20,275 bases of DNA from a virus: the IMG/VR virus record IMGVR_UViG_3300020202_000432, positions 1-20,275 of that record, one strand, 5' to 3'. The translations under genes and the position numbers were made by a program. Positions 13,710 through 20,275 of this stretch are shown here, piece by piece; position 1 is the first letter of the stretch; each line of letters starts with the position of its first letter. Below the pieces are notes generated by a model. The model was not told the origin of the DNA, searched no databases, and saw nothing but the letters and a program-made list of their open reading frames with translations.

Positions 13710-14633
13710 CTAGGCCCCCTGCGTCGCCGCGACGTTGCGCCAGTCGAACGAGTCCCACACCTGCCGCAGCCGGATCGAGACGATCCAGTTGCCGGTCTTG
13801 GGATCCTGGCGTGGCGGGTTGAGCCGCGGCTTCACGCGATCGACCTGAATCAGGCCGTGCGCCGAGGTCTTCTTCGCAATCAGGTAGACCGCGTCGGCGT
13901 CGGCGATGTACTCCCACACGAGGGGCGTCAAGTTCATCGTGCCGCCCTTCAGGTGGTTGATGTCGTTGTCCGCGGTGCCCTGCAGCTTCTCCGAGCGGCA
14001 GATCCGCAGCGCCAGCCCCTCGTTGTCGGGATGCACCACGAGGAAGAAGTCACGGGCCGGGCGCATCAACTGCCCCGACTCGAGCTTCGTATTGGTCCGC
14101 ATGTCGGCACGCAGGGTGTCGAGCAGCGACGTGGACAGGTCCGCATCGACGGTCGGCTTGTTGCGCGCCGTGCCCCCGCGCTTCAGCGTGTGCGCCGTCG
14201 AGAACAGCGCCACGCCATCGGCCGTCGTCTGCGAGCTGAACCCGTTGTTCAGAACCGCCGCCGCCTGTGTCTCCTGCAGGATGCGGGCGGAGAGGCCGAG
14301 GTACCGCGAGTGCTGCGCGAGGACGTCGTAGTCGTCGTCTTCCTGCGCCGTCTCGGTGTACTGGAAGCCCATGCCGTACTCCCGCGGCGTGAAGTCCTTG
14401 GAGTACCCCGGCATGATCTGGTCGAAGCTGTACTCCTCGCCCTCACCCTTCGCCGGCATGGCCCCGAACGGCGCCAGGGACTGCTTGCGAATGAACTTGT
14501 GCGTGGTGCTGACGTTCTTGAACAGCTTCTTGTGGGTGGCCTCGTTCTCTTGCAGGCCTTCCCGCGTGAAATCTTCGATGACCTTCAGGACCTGATCGCT
14601 CAGCGCCCCGAAGACTCCTGATGTCTGTGCCAT
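13710..14633 (-). CDS. Major capsid protein, HK97 fold
   Basis: This 307-residue protein shows QYTETAQEDDDYDVLAQHSR, a long spine-like helix, the capsid signature TADGVALFSTAHTLKRGG, then LLDTLRADMRTNTKLESGQ and a C-terminal domain with DFFLVVHPDNEGLALRI and YIADADAVYLIAKKTSAHGL. The ALFSTAH motif followed by helix and beta segments is typical of HK97-fold major capsid proteins of podoviruses and Mu-like phages. AGGAGA at good spacing before the ATG at 14633 supports the start. It follows the decoration gene by 18 bases, and a terminator-like hairpin lies after it. It is the most abundant product expected from this window. Confidence 0.88.
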   Translation of the reverse strand: MAQTSGVFGALSDQVLKVIEDFTREGLQENEATHKKLFKNVSTTHKFIRKQSLAPFGAMPAKGEGEEYSFDQIMPGYSKDFTPREYGMGFQYTETAQEDDDYDVLAQHSRYLGLSARILQETQAAAVLNNGFSSQTTADGVALFSTAHTLKRGGTARNKPTVDADLSTSLLDTLRADMRTNTKLESGQLMRPARDFFLVVHPDNEGLALRICRSEKLQGTADNDINHLKGGTMNLTPLVWEYIADADAVYLIAKKTSAHGLIQVDRVKPRLNPPRQDPKTGNWIVSIRLRQVWDSFDWRNVAATQGA

Positions 14634-14651
14634 GAGGGAATCTCCTGTTCG

Positions 14652-15158
14652 CTAGGGCTTCAGCAGGCCCTGCTTGCCGCTGGCGGCGCGCACGATGACC
14701 GCCGCATTCACATCGCCGTGGACGCAATTGCCCGAGGTGCCATCCGGCTTCGGGCCGAACGCCACGACACGCACCACGACGGTGGACGTCTCCGTGCGGT
14801 CGACGCGCCAAATCACGTTGGTGCCGTCCGACACCAGCCCGAACTCGTTGCCGATGTCGTCGTTGTCGAGCGTCTGGGTGTCGCCGATCACCGCGTGGAA
14901 CTCGGCCTCGGCGTCGAGCATCCACACCTGAATGTCGGTGCCCTCGACGCCGCTCGCGTCCTTCGCGGCAAAGCCAACGACCGTGCCGTCCGGATCCGCG
15001 GCGGCAGCGGCGACCTGGTTCCCCTTGTCGGTGGTGGTGTTGAGGATCAGCGGGGCGCCGACCTTGAAGGTCTGCGACGGCGCTTCAGGAAACGTCCGCG
15101 TCCTGACGGCGCGCGCGGGGCGGATGTAATGCCCCTTGCTAATGCTGTAGGTGGCCAT
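14652..15158 (-). CDS. Capsid decoration (cement) protein
   Basis: This 168-residue protein begins MATYSISKGHYIRPARAVRT, then a mostly beta region with SQTFKVGAPLILNTTTDKGN, GTVVGFAAKDASGVEGTDIQ and VWMLDAEAEFHAVIGDTQTL. Small beta-rich proteins of this composition directly upstream of the capsid gene usually coat and stabilise the head. A longer frame to 15332 exists, but GGGAGG just before the ATG at 15158 and the non-protein-like extension favour 15158. No membrane segment or enzyme motif is seen. It is transcribed with the capsid gene 18 bases downstream. An adjacent 360-base leader may control both. Confidence 0.7.
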   Translation of the reverse strand: MATYSISKGHYIRPARAVRTRTFPEAPSQTFKVGAPLILNTTTDKGNQVAAAAADPDGTVVGFAAKDASGVEGTDIQVWMLDAEAEFHAVIGDTQTLDNDDIGNEFGLVSDGTNVIWRVDRTETSTVVVRVVAFGPKPDGTSGNCVHGDVNAAVIVRAASGKQGLLKP

Positions 15159-15520
15159 GCGGTGGCCCTCCCTCTCGCTCGCGGACAGCTCACGCCGACC
15201 ACGAACAAATGCAATGAGATGGAGGTCGGGTTGTGTGCCGCGCGAGCCGCTCCGACCGTGCTGCGGAGATCGCGCCGAACACTCGCTAACGGGGAGCGAC
15301 CCGAGCACGGAATGGCCGATGCCGTGCTGCACCGAACGCGCGTCAGAGTGCGCGACCCTCTATGGCGTCAGTCCGGGAGCCACCACCAGAACACCGACAG
15401 ACGGGCCGATGATCCGACCGTCCGAGATCACACGTCAGACTGAGGAACCAGCGCCGCACCACCGAAGCGATGCGGCCCTAGTCCGGCTGTCCGACGCGTT
15501 CCCAAGGAGGTAGTTGGAGG
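15159..15520 (-). other. Structured 362-base gap upstream of decoration/capsid genes
   Basis: This is the longest gene-free stretch in the structural operon. Open frames in it are shadows without ribosome sites. It contains a two-part hairpin, CGCGA (15241-15245) with TCGCG (15270-15274) and CTCCG (15250-15254) with CGGAG (15264-15268). There is also a 7-bp hairpin AGCACGG/CCGTGCT at 15304-15310/15322-15328. The minus strand carries ACCTCCTT near its 5' end, complementary to a Shine-Dalgarno consensus. It may be a capsid-mRNA leader, promoter or small RNA; no clear -35/-10 pair was found. Confidence 0.4.
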
Positions 15521-15715
15521 TTACGCCGCGGCGGACGCCGCCGGAAGATGCGAAACACCCCTTTTTGCAGACTTGGCGCGGCGGCAGGCTGCGCACCGAG
15601 AGACGGCTGGCTCGAGACCGCAGGCGTAGCACAGGCCGAGCACACGACGGGCGGCGCGCAACACACGCATGTTGCGTCGTGCCCGGTCCCGTGCGCGCTC
15701 AGCCCGCGTCGTCAT
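15521..15715 (-). CDS. Small zinc-ribbon protein (64 aa)
   Basis: A basic helical N-terminus (TTRAERARDRARRNMRVLRA) is followed by CYACGLEPAVSRCAAC, a textbook C-x2-C...C-x2-C zinc ribbon, then RRAKSAK and an Ala-rich end. Small phage proteins of this kind recur across genomes; some lie near HNH or packaging genes, but the function is unknown. The ATG at 15715 lies two bases after the TAG of the preceding gene, so reinitiation is likely. The longer open frame to 16030 is a shadow of that gene. Confidence 0.6.
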   Translation of the reverse strand: MTTRAERARDRARRNMRVLRAARRVLGLCYACGLEPAVSRCAACRRAKSAKRGVSHLPAASAAA

Positions 15716-15717
15716 GA

Positions 15718-16461
15718 CTACAGCGTGATCCGCTCGCGCTGGCCTTCGGAGATCTGCAGGTCGATCCCGCGATGCACGAAGCTCCCCGCCTCGTCGGCGT
15801 TGTGCCCCATGTTCCCCGCTGCCGCCGCCGTGCTGTCCGCCAGGTAGTCCTGCAGCTTCGACTTCGAGGACAGCAGGCCATCCCGCAGCATCGCGTCCCG
15901 GCGCTTCTTGTAGGCGTACAGCTTGCGCGGAATCTTGTGCAGCACTTCCTGCCCGCGGTCCCCCTTGCGGACGAACCCGTCCGTCTTGTCCTCGGAGACC
16001 ACCATCTCGCGGGATTGCAATTCGTCCCACTGCACCTTGACGTAGCCCTCCTGCAGCGCCTGCTGGAGTCGGCCTTCCTTGGTGCCGTTGAACCAGCGCA
16101 GGTGCCAGTAGCGCTGCTCGCCCTGCGGGTCCTCTGACACAGGCGTCTCGCCCTTGAGCCGAATGTCTCCGCTCGCGGCGACGCCTTCCACCACCCGGCG
16201 CTCGAAGACCTCAATCCCCGGATAGTCGGCGTGCTCCTGCAGCAGCTGCGCGAGCTCGGCATCCAGCTTCGCCTGCTCGTCGTCCTGCTCCAGCGCCTTG
16301 GCCGACGTGCCGGTCTGCGCGGCCCGCAGTGTCTCGATGGTCTGCTGCTGCTCGGTCACGATGTCGAGCAACTGGTCCATCTGCGCGCGCACCGCAGCCA
16401 GTTCGTTGGGCTGCTGATCCGCGCCGGTGTCCACTACCGTCTCTGCCTTCTTCTTCGCCAT
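15718..16461 (-). CDS. Coiled-coil virion-assembly protein (247 aa)
   Basis: A coiled coil fills residues about 20-78 (LAAVRAQMDQLLDIVTEQQQ, ALEQDDEQAKLDAELAQLLQ). A compact domain follows, with GEQRYWHLRWFNGTKEGRLQ and REMVVSEDKTDGFVRKGDRG, and then a basic helical C-terminus. No signal peptide or enzyme motif is seen. It sits between the probable scaffold and capsid genes, so a scaffold-partner or head-assembly role is plausible. Its ATG lies three bases after the TAA of the preceding gene. Confidence 0.6.
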   Translation of the reverse strand: MAKKKAETVVDTGADQQPNELAAVRAQMDQLLDIVTEQQQTIETLRAAQTGTSAKALEQDDEQAKLDAELAQLLQEHADYPGIEVFERRVVEGVAASGDIRLKGETPVSEDPQGEQRYWHLRWFNGTKEGRLQQALQEGYVKVQWDELQSREMVVSEDKTDGFVRKGDRGQEVLHKIPRKLYAYKKRRDAMLRDGLLSSKSKLQDYLADSTAAAAGNMGHNADEAGSFVHRGIDLQISEGQRERITL

Positions 16462-16464
16462 CGG

Positions 16465-17379
16465 TTACTCCAGGTCCACGCCGGCGGCGTAATCGAGCCG
16501 TGGGCGCGAGGTTGAGGCTGTGGCCGGGTCGAGGCCGTGATCGCGATACACCTTCTGCAGGGCCGGCGAGAGGCGGATGGCCGCCTGTCCCGGTGCGCGT
16601 CGCGCCGTGGTGTCTGCTGGAATCGCAGGCGGCGTGGACGGCTTCGCCGCGGCTGCCGTGGCCGCCGCGCCCTGTGCCGGCGTCAACTTGCCTTCACGCA
16701 CCGCACGCCCGATCGCGGCGTCCCATGCGCGCATCGCCACCTTGCCATCACGGAGCATCTGCGCGCCGTTAGGCATCGACAGCAGCGCGTCGAACTCCTC
16801 CTTGACCACCGCCTGCACGTCGGGCGAGTAGTTGGCAGCAACATTCAGGGCTTCGGCGTAGTGCTTGCGGGCCACGTCGAAGGCGGCCTGGTGCTGCATG
16901 GGCGCCACTTCCTCGCGCACCGTGGAGCGGATCAGGCCGTCCACACGCTTGGCGGCGTCCAGGTCGGGCACGCGCTGCCCGTTCTCCACCTTGTACAGGC
17001 CCACCTGCTCCGCCACCGCTGCGAGACGCTCGCGCTCGGCTTCCCGGTTGGACTTCGGCGGCTCAGCGAGCACGCGGCCTTCGAGGATGGCCTGCTGCAT
17101 CTCCGGCGTCAGGCGCTGGAGGACCGGGGCGTAGTGCGTGATCTGCTGCTCGAGCGCGCGGCGGGCCTTGCGCTCCTCGATCAGTTCGGCCAGGAGGCCG
17201 TTGGGCTTCTTCTCCGGCGCGGGTTCAGGTTCGGCAGCGGCGGCGGGTTCTTCGGCCGGGGTCGCTTCTGCCGCAGGTGTTTCCTCCTGGGCAGGTTCAG
17301 CGGCAAGCTCCTCGGCCACCGCAGTTGCCGTCTCGCCAGTATCCAAGTCAATTTCGCCGGGGCGCAGTTCGTCACTCAT
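16465..17379 (-). CDS. Probable capsid scaffolding protein (304 aa)
   Basis: The first 60 residues are strongly acidic and Ala/Pro/Glu-rich (AAEPAQEETPAAEATPAEEP), a common opening for phage scaffolds. The middle is alpha-helical and charged (LLAELIEERKARRALEQQIT, REAERERLAAVAEQVG). The C-terminus is Ala/Pro-rich and basic. Location between the portal and capsid genes matches usual scaffold placement. AGGA precedes the ATG at 17379, which overlaps the upstream gene by ATGA. A protease or other head-assembly role cannot be excluded, but no catalytic motif is seen. Confidence 0.6.
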   Translation of the reverse strand: MSDELRPGEIDLDTGETATAVAEELAAEPAQEETPAAEATPAEEPAAAAEPEPAPEKKPNGLLAELIEERKARRALEQQITHYAPVLQRLTPEMQQAILEGRVLAEPPKSNREAERERLAAVAEQVGLYKVENGQRVPDLDAAKRVDGLIRSTVREEVAPMQHQAAFDVARKHYAEALNVAANYSPDVQAVVKEEFDALLSMPNGAQMLRDGKVAMRAWDAAIGRAVREGKLTPAQGAAATAAAAKPSTPPAIPADTTARRAPGQAAIRLSPALQKVYRDHGLDPATASTSRPRLDYAAGVDLE

Positions 17380-17507
17380 GCCTGTTCCTCACGTTCCTCA
17401 GTAACGCGTTCCCAGCCAATGCGATACCTATCCAGCACCCATGTCTCCCCTGTCTGACTGTCCAGCCGATACAGACGCCCGTCGTACTCCAGAAATACGA
17501 ACTTCAT
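17376..17507 (-). CDS. 43-residue hypothetical protein
   Basis: The protein begins MKFVFLEYDGRLYRLDSQTG and ends ETWVLDRYRIGWERVTEERE plus three residues, which suggests a small beta-beta-alpha unit with a charged tail. It interlocks with both neighbours by ATGA overlaps (17504-17507 and 17376-17379). AGGAGA lies about nine bases upstream of its ATG, which strongly supports translation despite the length. No family is recognised. It may be a minor head protein or a regulatory peptide ahead of the scaffold. Confidence 0.65.
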   Translation of the reverse strand: MKFVFLEYDGRLYRLDSQTGETWVLDRYRIGWERVTEEREEQA

Positions 17508-17851
17508 GCGCTTGCTCTCTCCTGTGCCGCTGCTGTCTCACAACTCGTCCGCGTGCGGAACGAGATCACATGCGAATCCTTCAACTCACCCGTCTCGCCA
17601 GTCCGCACGTCGAACGGTACGGCGAACACCCCACCGAACTGCCCGACGCGCCATACATTGATCGGCGCCCCACTCGCCCGGATGGCCTCGATCATCTCCA
17701 CGCGCAACTGTTCGGCGATGGCGTGGAACAACTCCGCGTTCTCCAACGCGACATACGGCACGGTGGCGTACACGGCATTCTCTGTGTGCAGGATGCCGTC
17801 GCGGTTCTTGGACGTGTTGTCAGTGCGGACCGGCTCAGCAAACACGCTCAT
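17504..17851 (-). CDS. Hypothetical phage protein (115 aa)
   Basis: This mixed alpha/beta protein has LHTENAVYATVPYVALENAE, then HAIAEQLRVEMIEAIRASGA, then PINVWRVGQFGGVFAVPFDV. It has no membrane segment. The alternating hydrophobic pattern suggests a compact soluble fold. The start overlaps the GroES-like gene's stop by four bases and the stop overlaps the 43-residue gene, so it is co-translated with both. No known domain is recognised; a structural or capsid-assembly accessory role is suggested only by position. Confidence 0.6.
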   Translation of the reverse strand: MSVFAEPVRTDNTSKNRDGILHTENAVYATVPYVALENAELFHAIAEQLRVEMIEAIRASGAPINVWRVGQFGGVFAVPFDVRTGETGELKDSHVISFRTRTSCETAAAQERASA

Positions 17852-18141
17852 GCGGCATCCCGTCTCGGAATGACGGCGGTAATCTCCGTCTCACGCAGAA
17901 ACAGCGCCTCGTGCTGGTCCGTCAACGGCAGCGGATCGCCTGCGCTCGGCGCGAATGCCACCCAATCGCCGGGCGCCACCTCGTGACACTCCGGGCCGAC
18001 CTTCAGCACGCGGCCACACGTCACGGGCGGCGGCAGCGCGTGCGCCAAGATGAGGCCGGAGGCGTGATCGCGCTCCTCCGGCTGGTGCGGCAGCAGGACG
18101 AGCACGCGGTTCTTCATCGGGCGGATCTGATCGAGCCTCAT
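17848..18141 (-). CDS. Phage-encoded GroES-like co-chaperonin (97 aa)
   Basis: The length equals cellular GroES. The protein opens MRLDQIRPMKNRVLVLLPHQ, like the conserved IRPLxDRVLV start. Residues about 18-34 form a charged mobile loop ending ASGLIL, whose L-I-L (residues 30-32) aligns with the I-V-L tripeptide that binds GroEL. Then GRVLKVGPECHEVAPGDWVA matches the GxVxxVGxG...VKxGDxV strand region, and the C-terminus LFLRETEITAVIP matches the final LxxxExDIxAVI. A strong AGGAGGT seven to eight bases before the ATG at 18141 decides the start. The protein should cap host GroEL and could help fold the capsid protein, as phage T4 gp31 does; that part is inferred. The CDS overlaps both neighbours by ATGA. 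Confidence 0.8.
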   Translation of the reverse strand: MRLDQIRPMKNRVLVLLPHQPEERDHASGLILAHALPPPVTCGRVLKVGPECHEVAPGDWVAFAPSAGDPLPLTDQHEALFLRETEITAVIPRRDAA

Positions 18142-18467
18142 GCGCGGGCACCTCCTGTCAGCGGACGGCGACGAAGGCCCGCGAAGCGATCGACCTTGCC
18201 CCGCGACTGCGCCTCTTTCAGTTGCCGGATGCGCTCCTCCGGCCAGCGGACATTGGCCCGCATGCCGGCGAAGGTGTCGAGGATGCGGGAGGACGCGAAC
18301 GGCCACTCTTCCGGCGTTACCGCTTTGCGTTCAGCACGTAGGACGGCTTCGAGGGCGGCTGGCCCCCACCGCTCATCCATGTGATCGAGGTACAGCCGCC
18401 AGCCGGGCGACTGGATCATCGCTTCGAGCTCGGCGCGCTCGGCGTCCGGTGTCAGGATGTCAGCCAA
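18138..18467 (-). CDS. Small helical phage protein with a TTG start (109 aa)
   Basis: The frame reads from a TTG codon at 18467, with GGCGG nine bases upstream. The protein is helical and charged: LTPDAERAELEAMIQSPGWR, then LEAVLRAERKAVTPEEWPFA, then PEERIRQLKEAQSRGKV with a basic end. No domain is recognised. It overlaps the preceding Tat-like gene by eight bases and the co-chaperonin gene by ATGA. TTG is the only sensible in-frame start, an unusual choice in this operon. A head-accessory role is possible. Confidence 0.55.
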   Translation of the reverse strand: MADILTPDAERAELEAMIQSPGWRLYLDHMDERWGPAALEAVLRAERKAVTPEEWPFASSRILDTFAGMRANVRWPEERIRQLKEAQSRGKVDRFAGLRRRPLTGGARA

Positions 18468-18696
18468 CGCTGTTTACCGCCTTCCTTAGAGCCTCTCGTG
18501 TCGGCACATCCACAGGGCTCGACAAGTACCGCCACGGGGCGTACTCGAACGTCTCCCATGTGGATCGGACACGAACGGTGACGACGTGCCGCCCGCCTGG
18601 CAGGGCCACTGGCTGCCCCGCCCCCATCGCGGCGGGCGCAACTGTCAGTGCCCCGAAGACACCGGCTATCCGCGTACAGAACGCGCGTCGGTCCAT
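18460..18696 (-). CDS. Small protein with a Tat-like signal sequence (78 aa)
   Basis: The N-terminus MDRRAFCTRIAGVFGALTVA contains a twin-arginine pattern (RR-x-F) followed by a hydrophobic stretch and a possible AMGA cleavage site. The roughly 50-residue mature part (HVVTVRVRSTWETFEYAPWR) has no recognised fold. Cys7 lies inside the signal, not in a lipobox position. The ATG at 18696 abuts the TAG of the portal gene. An exported or membrane-anchored product between portal and capsid-assembly genes is odd. It could be an exclusion protein, or the signal could be a chance hydrophobic helix. Confidence 0.55.
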   Translation of the reverse strand: MDRRAFCTRIAGVFGALTVAPAAMGAGQPVALPGGRHVVTVRVRSTWETFEYAPWRYLSSPVDVPTREALRKAVNSVG

Positions 18697-20275
18697 CTAC
18701 GGCGCCCCCACTTCGCTCAACATCTGCTGCAGCAACTGCTCACCCCCAAAGCTCGGCGCCGGCCCCCCGCCAATCCCCGGCATCCCCGGTGGCAGGGCGC
18801 CTTGTGGCGGCATCGCGGGTGCCGGTGGCGTGAACTCGCCGATGAACGCCTGCACATCCCGCGGCTTCAACTCCGTGACCAGCATCTGCATCAGCGCCTC
18901 GCCGAACTCCGGCGATGCCACGCGCGCCGCGATCTGCGGGTTCGCCTTCGCCCACTGGAACGCGAGGCTGACGCCATCCAGCAGCATCTTCATGCGCCGG
19001 TTCGGGTCTGCGCTCTCGACGGAGCCCCGCGGCTTGAAGCGGAACTGACCGGCCAGCATGTCGGCGGTGAATCGCCCGGTGAACTCGGGATCCTTGCGCT
19101 GCACCTTCGAGACGACGGCCGCCGGGGCCATCATCCCGCCGTCCTCCTGATCCCGCAGCGCCTGCACTTCGATGGCGTGAATCAACTCACCCAGGTCTTC
19201 CATCGCCTCCTGCAGGTTGCCGATCGGGTCATCGGTGCGGGTGAAGCTCTCGCGCGTCGCCATCTGGTTCTCGCCCAGCGTGCGCGACTTCTCCGACTGC
19301 TGGCCGATCCCGATGTCATTGATCCCGATGATGCGTTGGCCGTCGGCCACGCACTGCTGTTCCTTGTTGATCGCCTGCGGCGTCACGTCATCGAACTCGA
19401 ACGGCTGGACCTCGTTCATGCTCGCCACATGGATGGTCCGCCCCGGTCCGAACGGCTGCAGTTCCGGGTCAAAGCTGGAGCCGTGCAGCACTTTCATCGG
19501 CGCATTCGCCTTCATCGTGCCCCGGTCGGCGTTCATGTTCCGCCACGCCGTGTGCTCCTCGATCGTCGTCAGGAGCTTCGTCAGGATCATCGAGTAGGGG
19601 TAGACCGAATACGGGCACGGGTAGGGCGCAAACACCACCGTCCGCCAGCGATTCAGCCAGTCGCACTGAAGATCCAGCAGCGCATCGTGCGTGTCGGACA
19701 CCACGGCGCTGTAGAGCCGTAACCCGTGCCCCAAGTCCAGCCACGCCTGCACGCGCCACAGCTCGAACTCGACGAACTCCTCCCCCTGCGCGACGTCGAC
19801 CGAGACGCCGGCCCGGTCCTGCTCGGCCCGCTGCTGCCGCTCGTTGCCGCTCCCCAGCTTTTCGGCGTCAGCCTTGCTCCACTGCTTCGCGGCGACCTTG
19901 CGATCCAGTTCCGCCTTGGTGATGTAGAAGCGCGTCGCACGGCCCCAGACCTCCCGCTCGTCCTCGGCATGGGATGGCAGGAACAGGAAATCCTTCATGG
20001 ACCGCCTGCGGACATAGGCCCCGCGGCGCTTCTGGTCCTCGTACTCGAACTTCACCTCGACGTAGCAGGTCGGGTCCGCGCAGGGCATCGGGCGACCGTC
20101 CTCCCCAATGACCGGCAGCATCTCGCCGTCTTGGATCAGGATGTTATTCAGTTCGTCCCGCTGCGGCTCGGCGCGAATGACTTCGACGCGGATGATCGGC
20201 TCGGCGTCCTCGCAGACTTCTGCGACGGTGCCGGTCTCCACGAGTGCCGAGGTGACGACGCGCTTCAGGGTCTGC
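18697..20275 (-). CDS. Portal protein, P22-like (5' end truncated by the window)
   Basis: The frame is open from the right edge; a GTG at 20241 is only an internal codon (TSALVETGTVAEV). Portal features include VKFEYEDQKRRGAYVRRRSM, LRLYSAVVSDTHDALLDLQC and the central helices ENQMATRESFTRTDDPIGNL plus MEDLGELIHAIEVQALRDQE. A Pro/Gly-rich C-terminus follows (PMPPQ-type repeats ending QQMLSEVGAP). This matches P22-type portals, the dodecameric ring through which DNA enters and leaves the head. About 100-200 N-terminal residues are probably missing. The TAG abuts the next ATG, so the downstream head genes follow directly. Confidence 0.8.
   Translation of the reverse strand, partial: QTLKRVVTSALVETGTVAEVCEDAEPIIRVEVIRAEPQRDELNNILIQDGEMLPVIGEDGRPMPCADPTCYVEVKFEYEDQKRRGAYVRRRSMKDFLFLPSHAEDEREVWGRATRFYITKAELDRKVAAKQWSKADAEKLGSGNERQQRAEQDRAGVSVDVAQGEEFVEFELWRVQAWLDLGHGLRLYSAVVSDTHDALLDLQCDWLNRWRTVVFAPYPCPYSVYPYSMILTKLLTTIEEHTAWRNMNADRGTMKANAPMKVLHGSSFDPELQPFGPGRTIHVASMNEVQPFEFDDVTPQAINKEQQCVADGQRIIGINDIGIGQQSEKSRTLGENQMATRESFTRTDDPIGNLQEAMEDLGELIHAIEVQALRDQEDGGMMAPAAVVSKVQRKDPEFTGRFTADMLAGQFRFKPRGSVESADPNRRMKMLLDGVSLAFQWAKANPQIAARVASPEFGEALMQMLVTELKPRDVQAFIGEFTPPAPAMPPQGALPPGMPGIGGGPAPSFGGEQLLQQMLSEVGAP

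Noticed and set aside
15514-15717. Plus-strand frame after a perfect AAGGAGG
   Set aside because: It is fully antisense to the zinc-ribbon gene, starts at TTG only three bases from the AAGGAGG, and its product is Arg-rich without a recognisable pattern. The AAGGAGG is better seen as an anti-Shine-Dalgarno on the minus strand.
18140-19722. Long plus-strand frames opposite the portal and co-chaperonin genes
   Set aside because: High-GC shadow frames with Arg/His/Pro-rich products; the minus-strand portal and GroES-like proteins are well supported.
1-20275. CRISPR arrays, insertion sequences, integrase or restriction genes
   Set aside because: No regularly spaced repeats, transposase motifs or integrase motifs were seen in any supported frame.

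Overview
The window looks like the structural-gene half of a short-tailed (podovirus-like) bacteriophage or prophage from a high-GC bacterium. By eye the DNA is roughly two-thirds G+C. Almost every minus-strand gene is packed end to end, with TGATG or ATGA junctions. The set is diagnostic: a P22-type portal, an HK97-fold major capsid protein, a capsid decoration protein, a probable scaffold, a head-tail adaptor, a large tail-hub/stabilisation protein, fibre-tip proteins and three consecutive Gly/Ala- or Gln-rich internal (ejection) proteins. No terminase, integrase, endolysin or tRNA is visible, so neither the host nor temperate versus lytic life style can be settled from this window.

Layout. 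The plus-strand left end (1-1855) holds the tail of an unknown gene, a roughly 300-base non-coding region, a P63C-family gene behind a repeat-bearing promoter, a coupled Cys-rich miniprotein gene and a small membrane-protein gene. From 1886 to the right edge the minus strand reads, in transcription order (right to left): portal (cut by the edge), Tat-like small protein, small helical protein, GroES-like co-chaperonin, two small unknowns, probable scaffold, coiled-coil protein, zinc-ribbon miniprotein, a 360-base structured gap, decoration protein, major capsid protein, terminator-like hairpin, head-fibre-like protein, head-tail adaptor, second zinc-ribbon protein, unknown virion protein, tail hub, fibre proteins, three ejection proteins, and a cluster of very small genes that includes holin-like membrane proteins.

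How the genes work together. The portal, scaffold, decoration and capsid proteins build the head, and the phage GroES-like protein sits among them, where a capsid-folding role would make sense. The adaptor, hub and fibres form the short tail. The ejection proteins probably extend the DNA channel through the host envelope.

The most unusual signal is on the opposite strand. Three plus-strand units begin 7-8 bases after a -10-like hexamer and lack a Shine-Dalgarno site: P63C at 383, a 52-residue membrane protein at 3015 and a secreted protein at 11048. A fourth, a membrane protein at 1622, begins 12 bases after such a hexamer. This suggests leaderless, independently promoted genes. Two of them (3015 and 11048) sit as antisense cassettes inside the late operon, with stop codons interlocked with those of the neighbouring structural genes.
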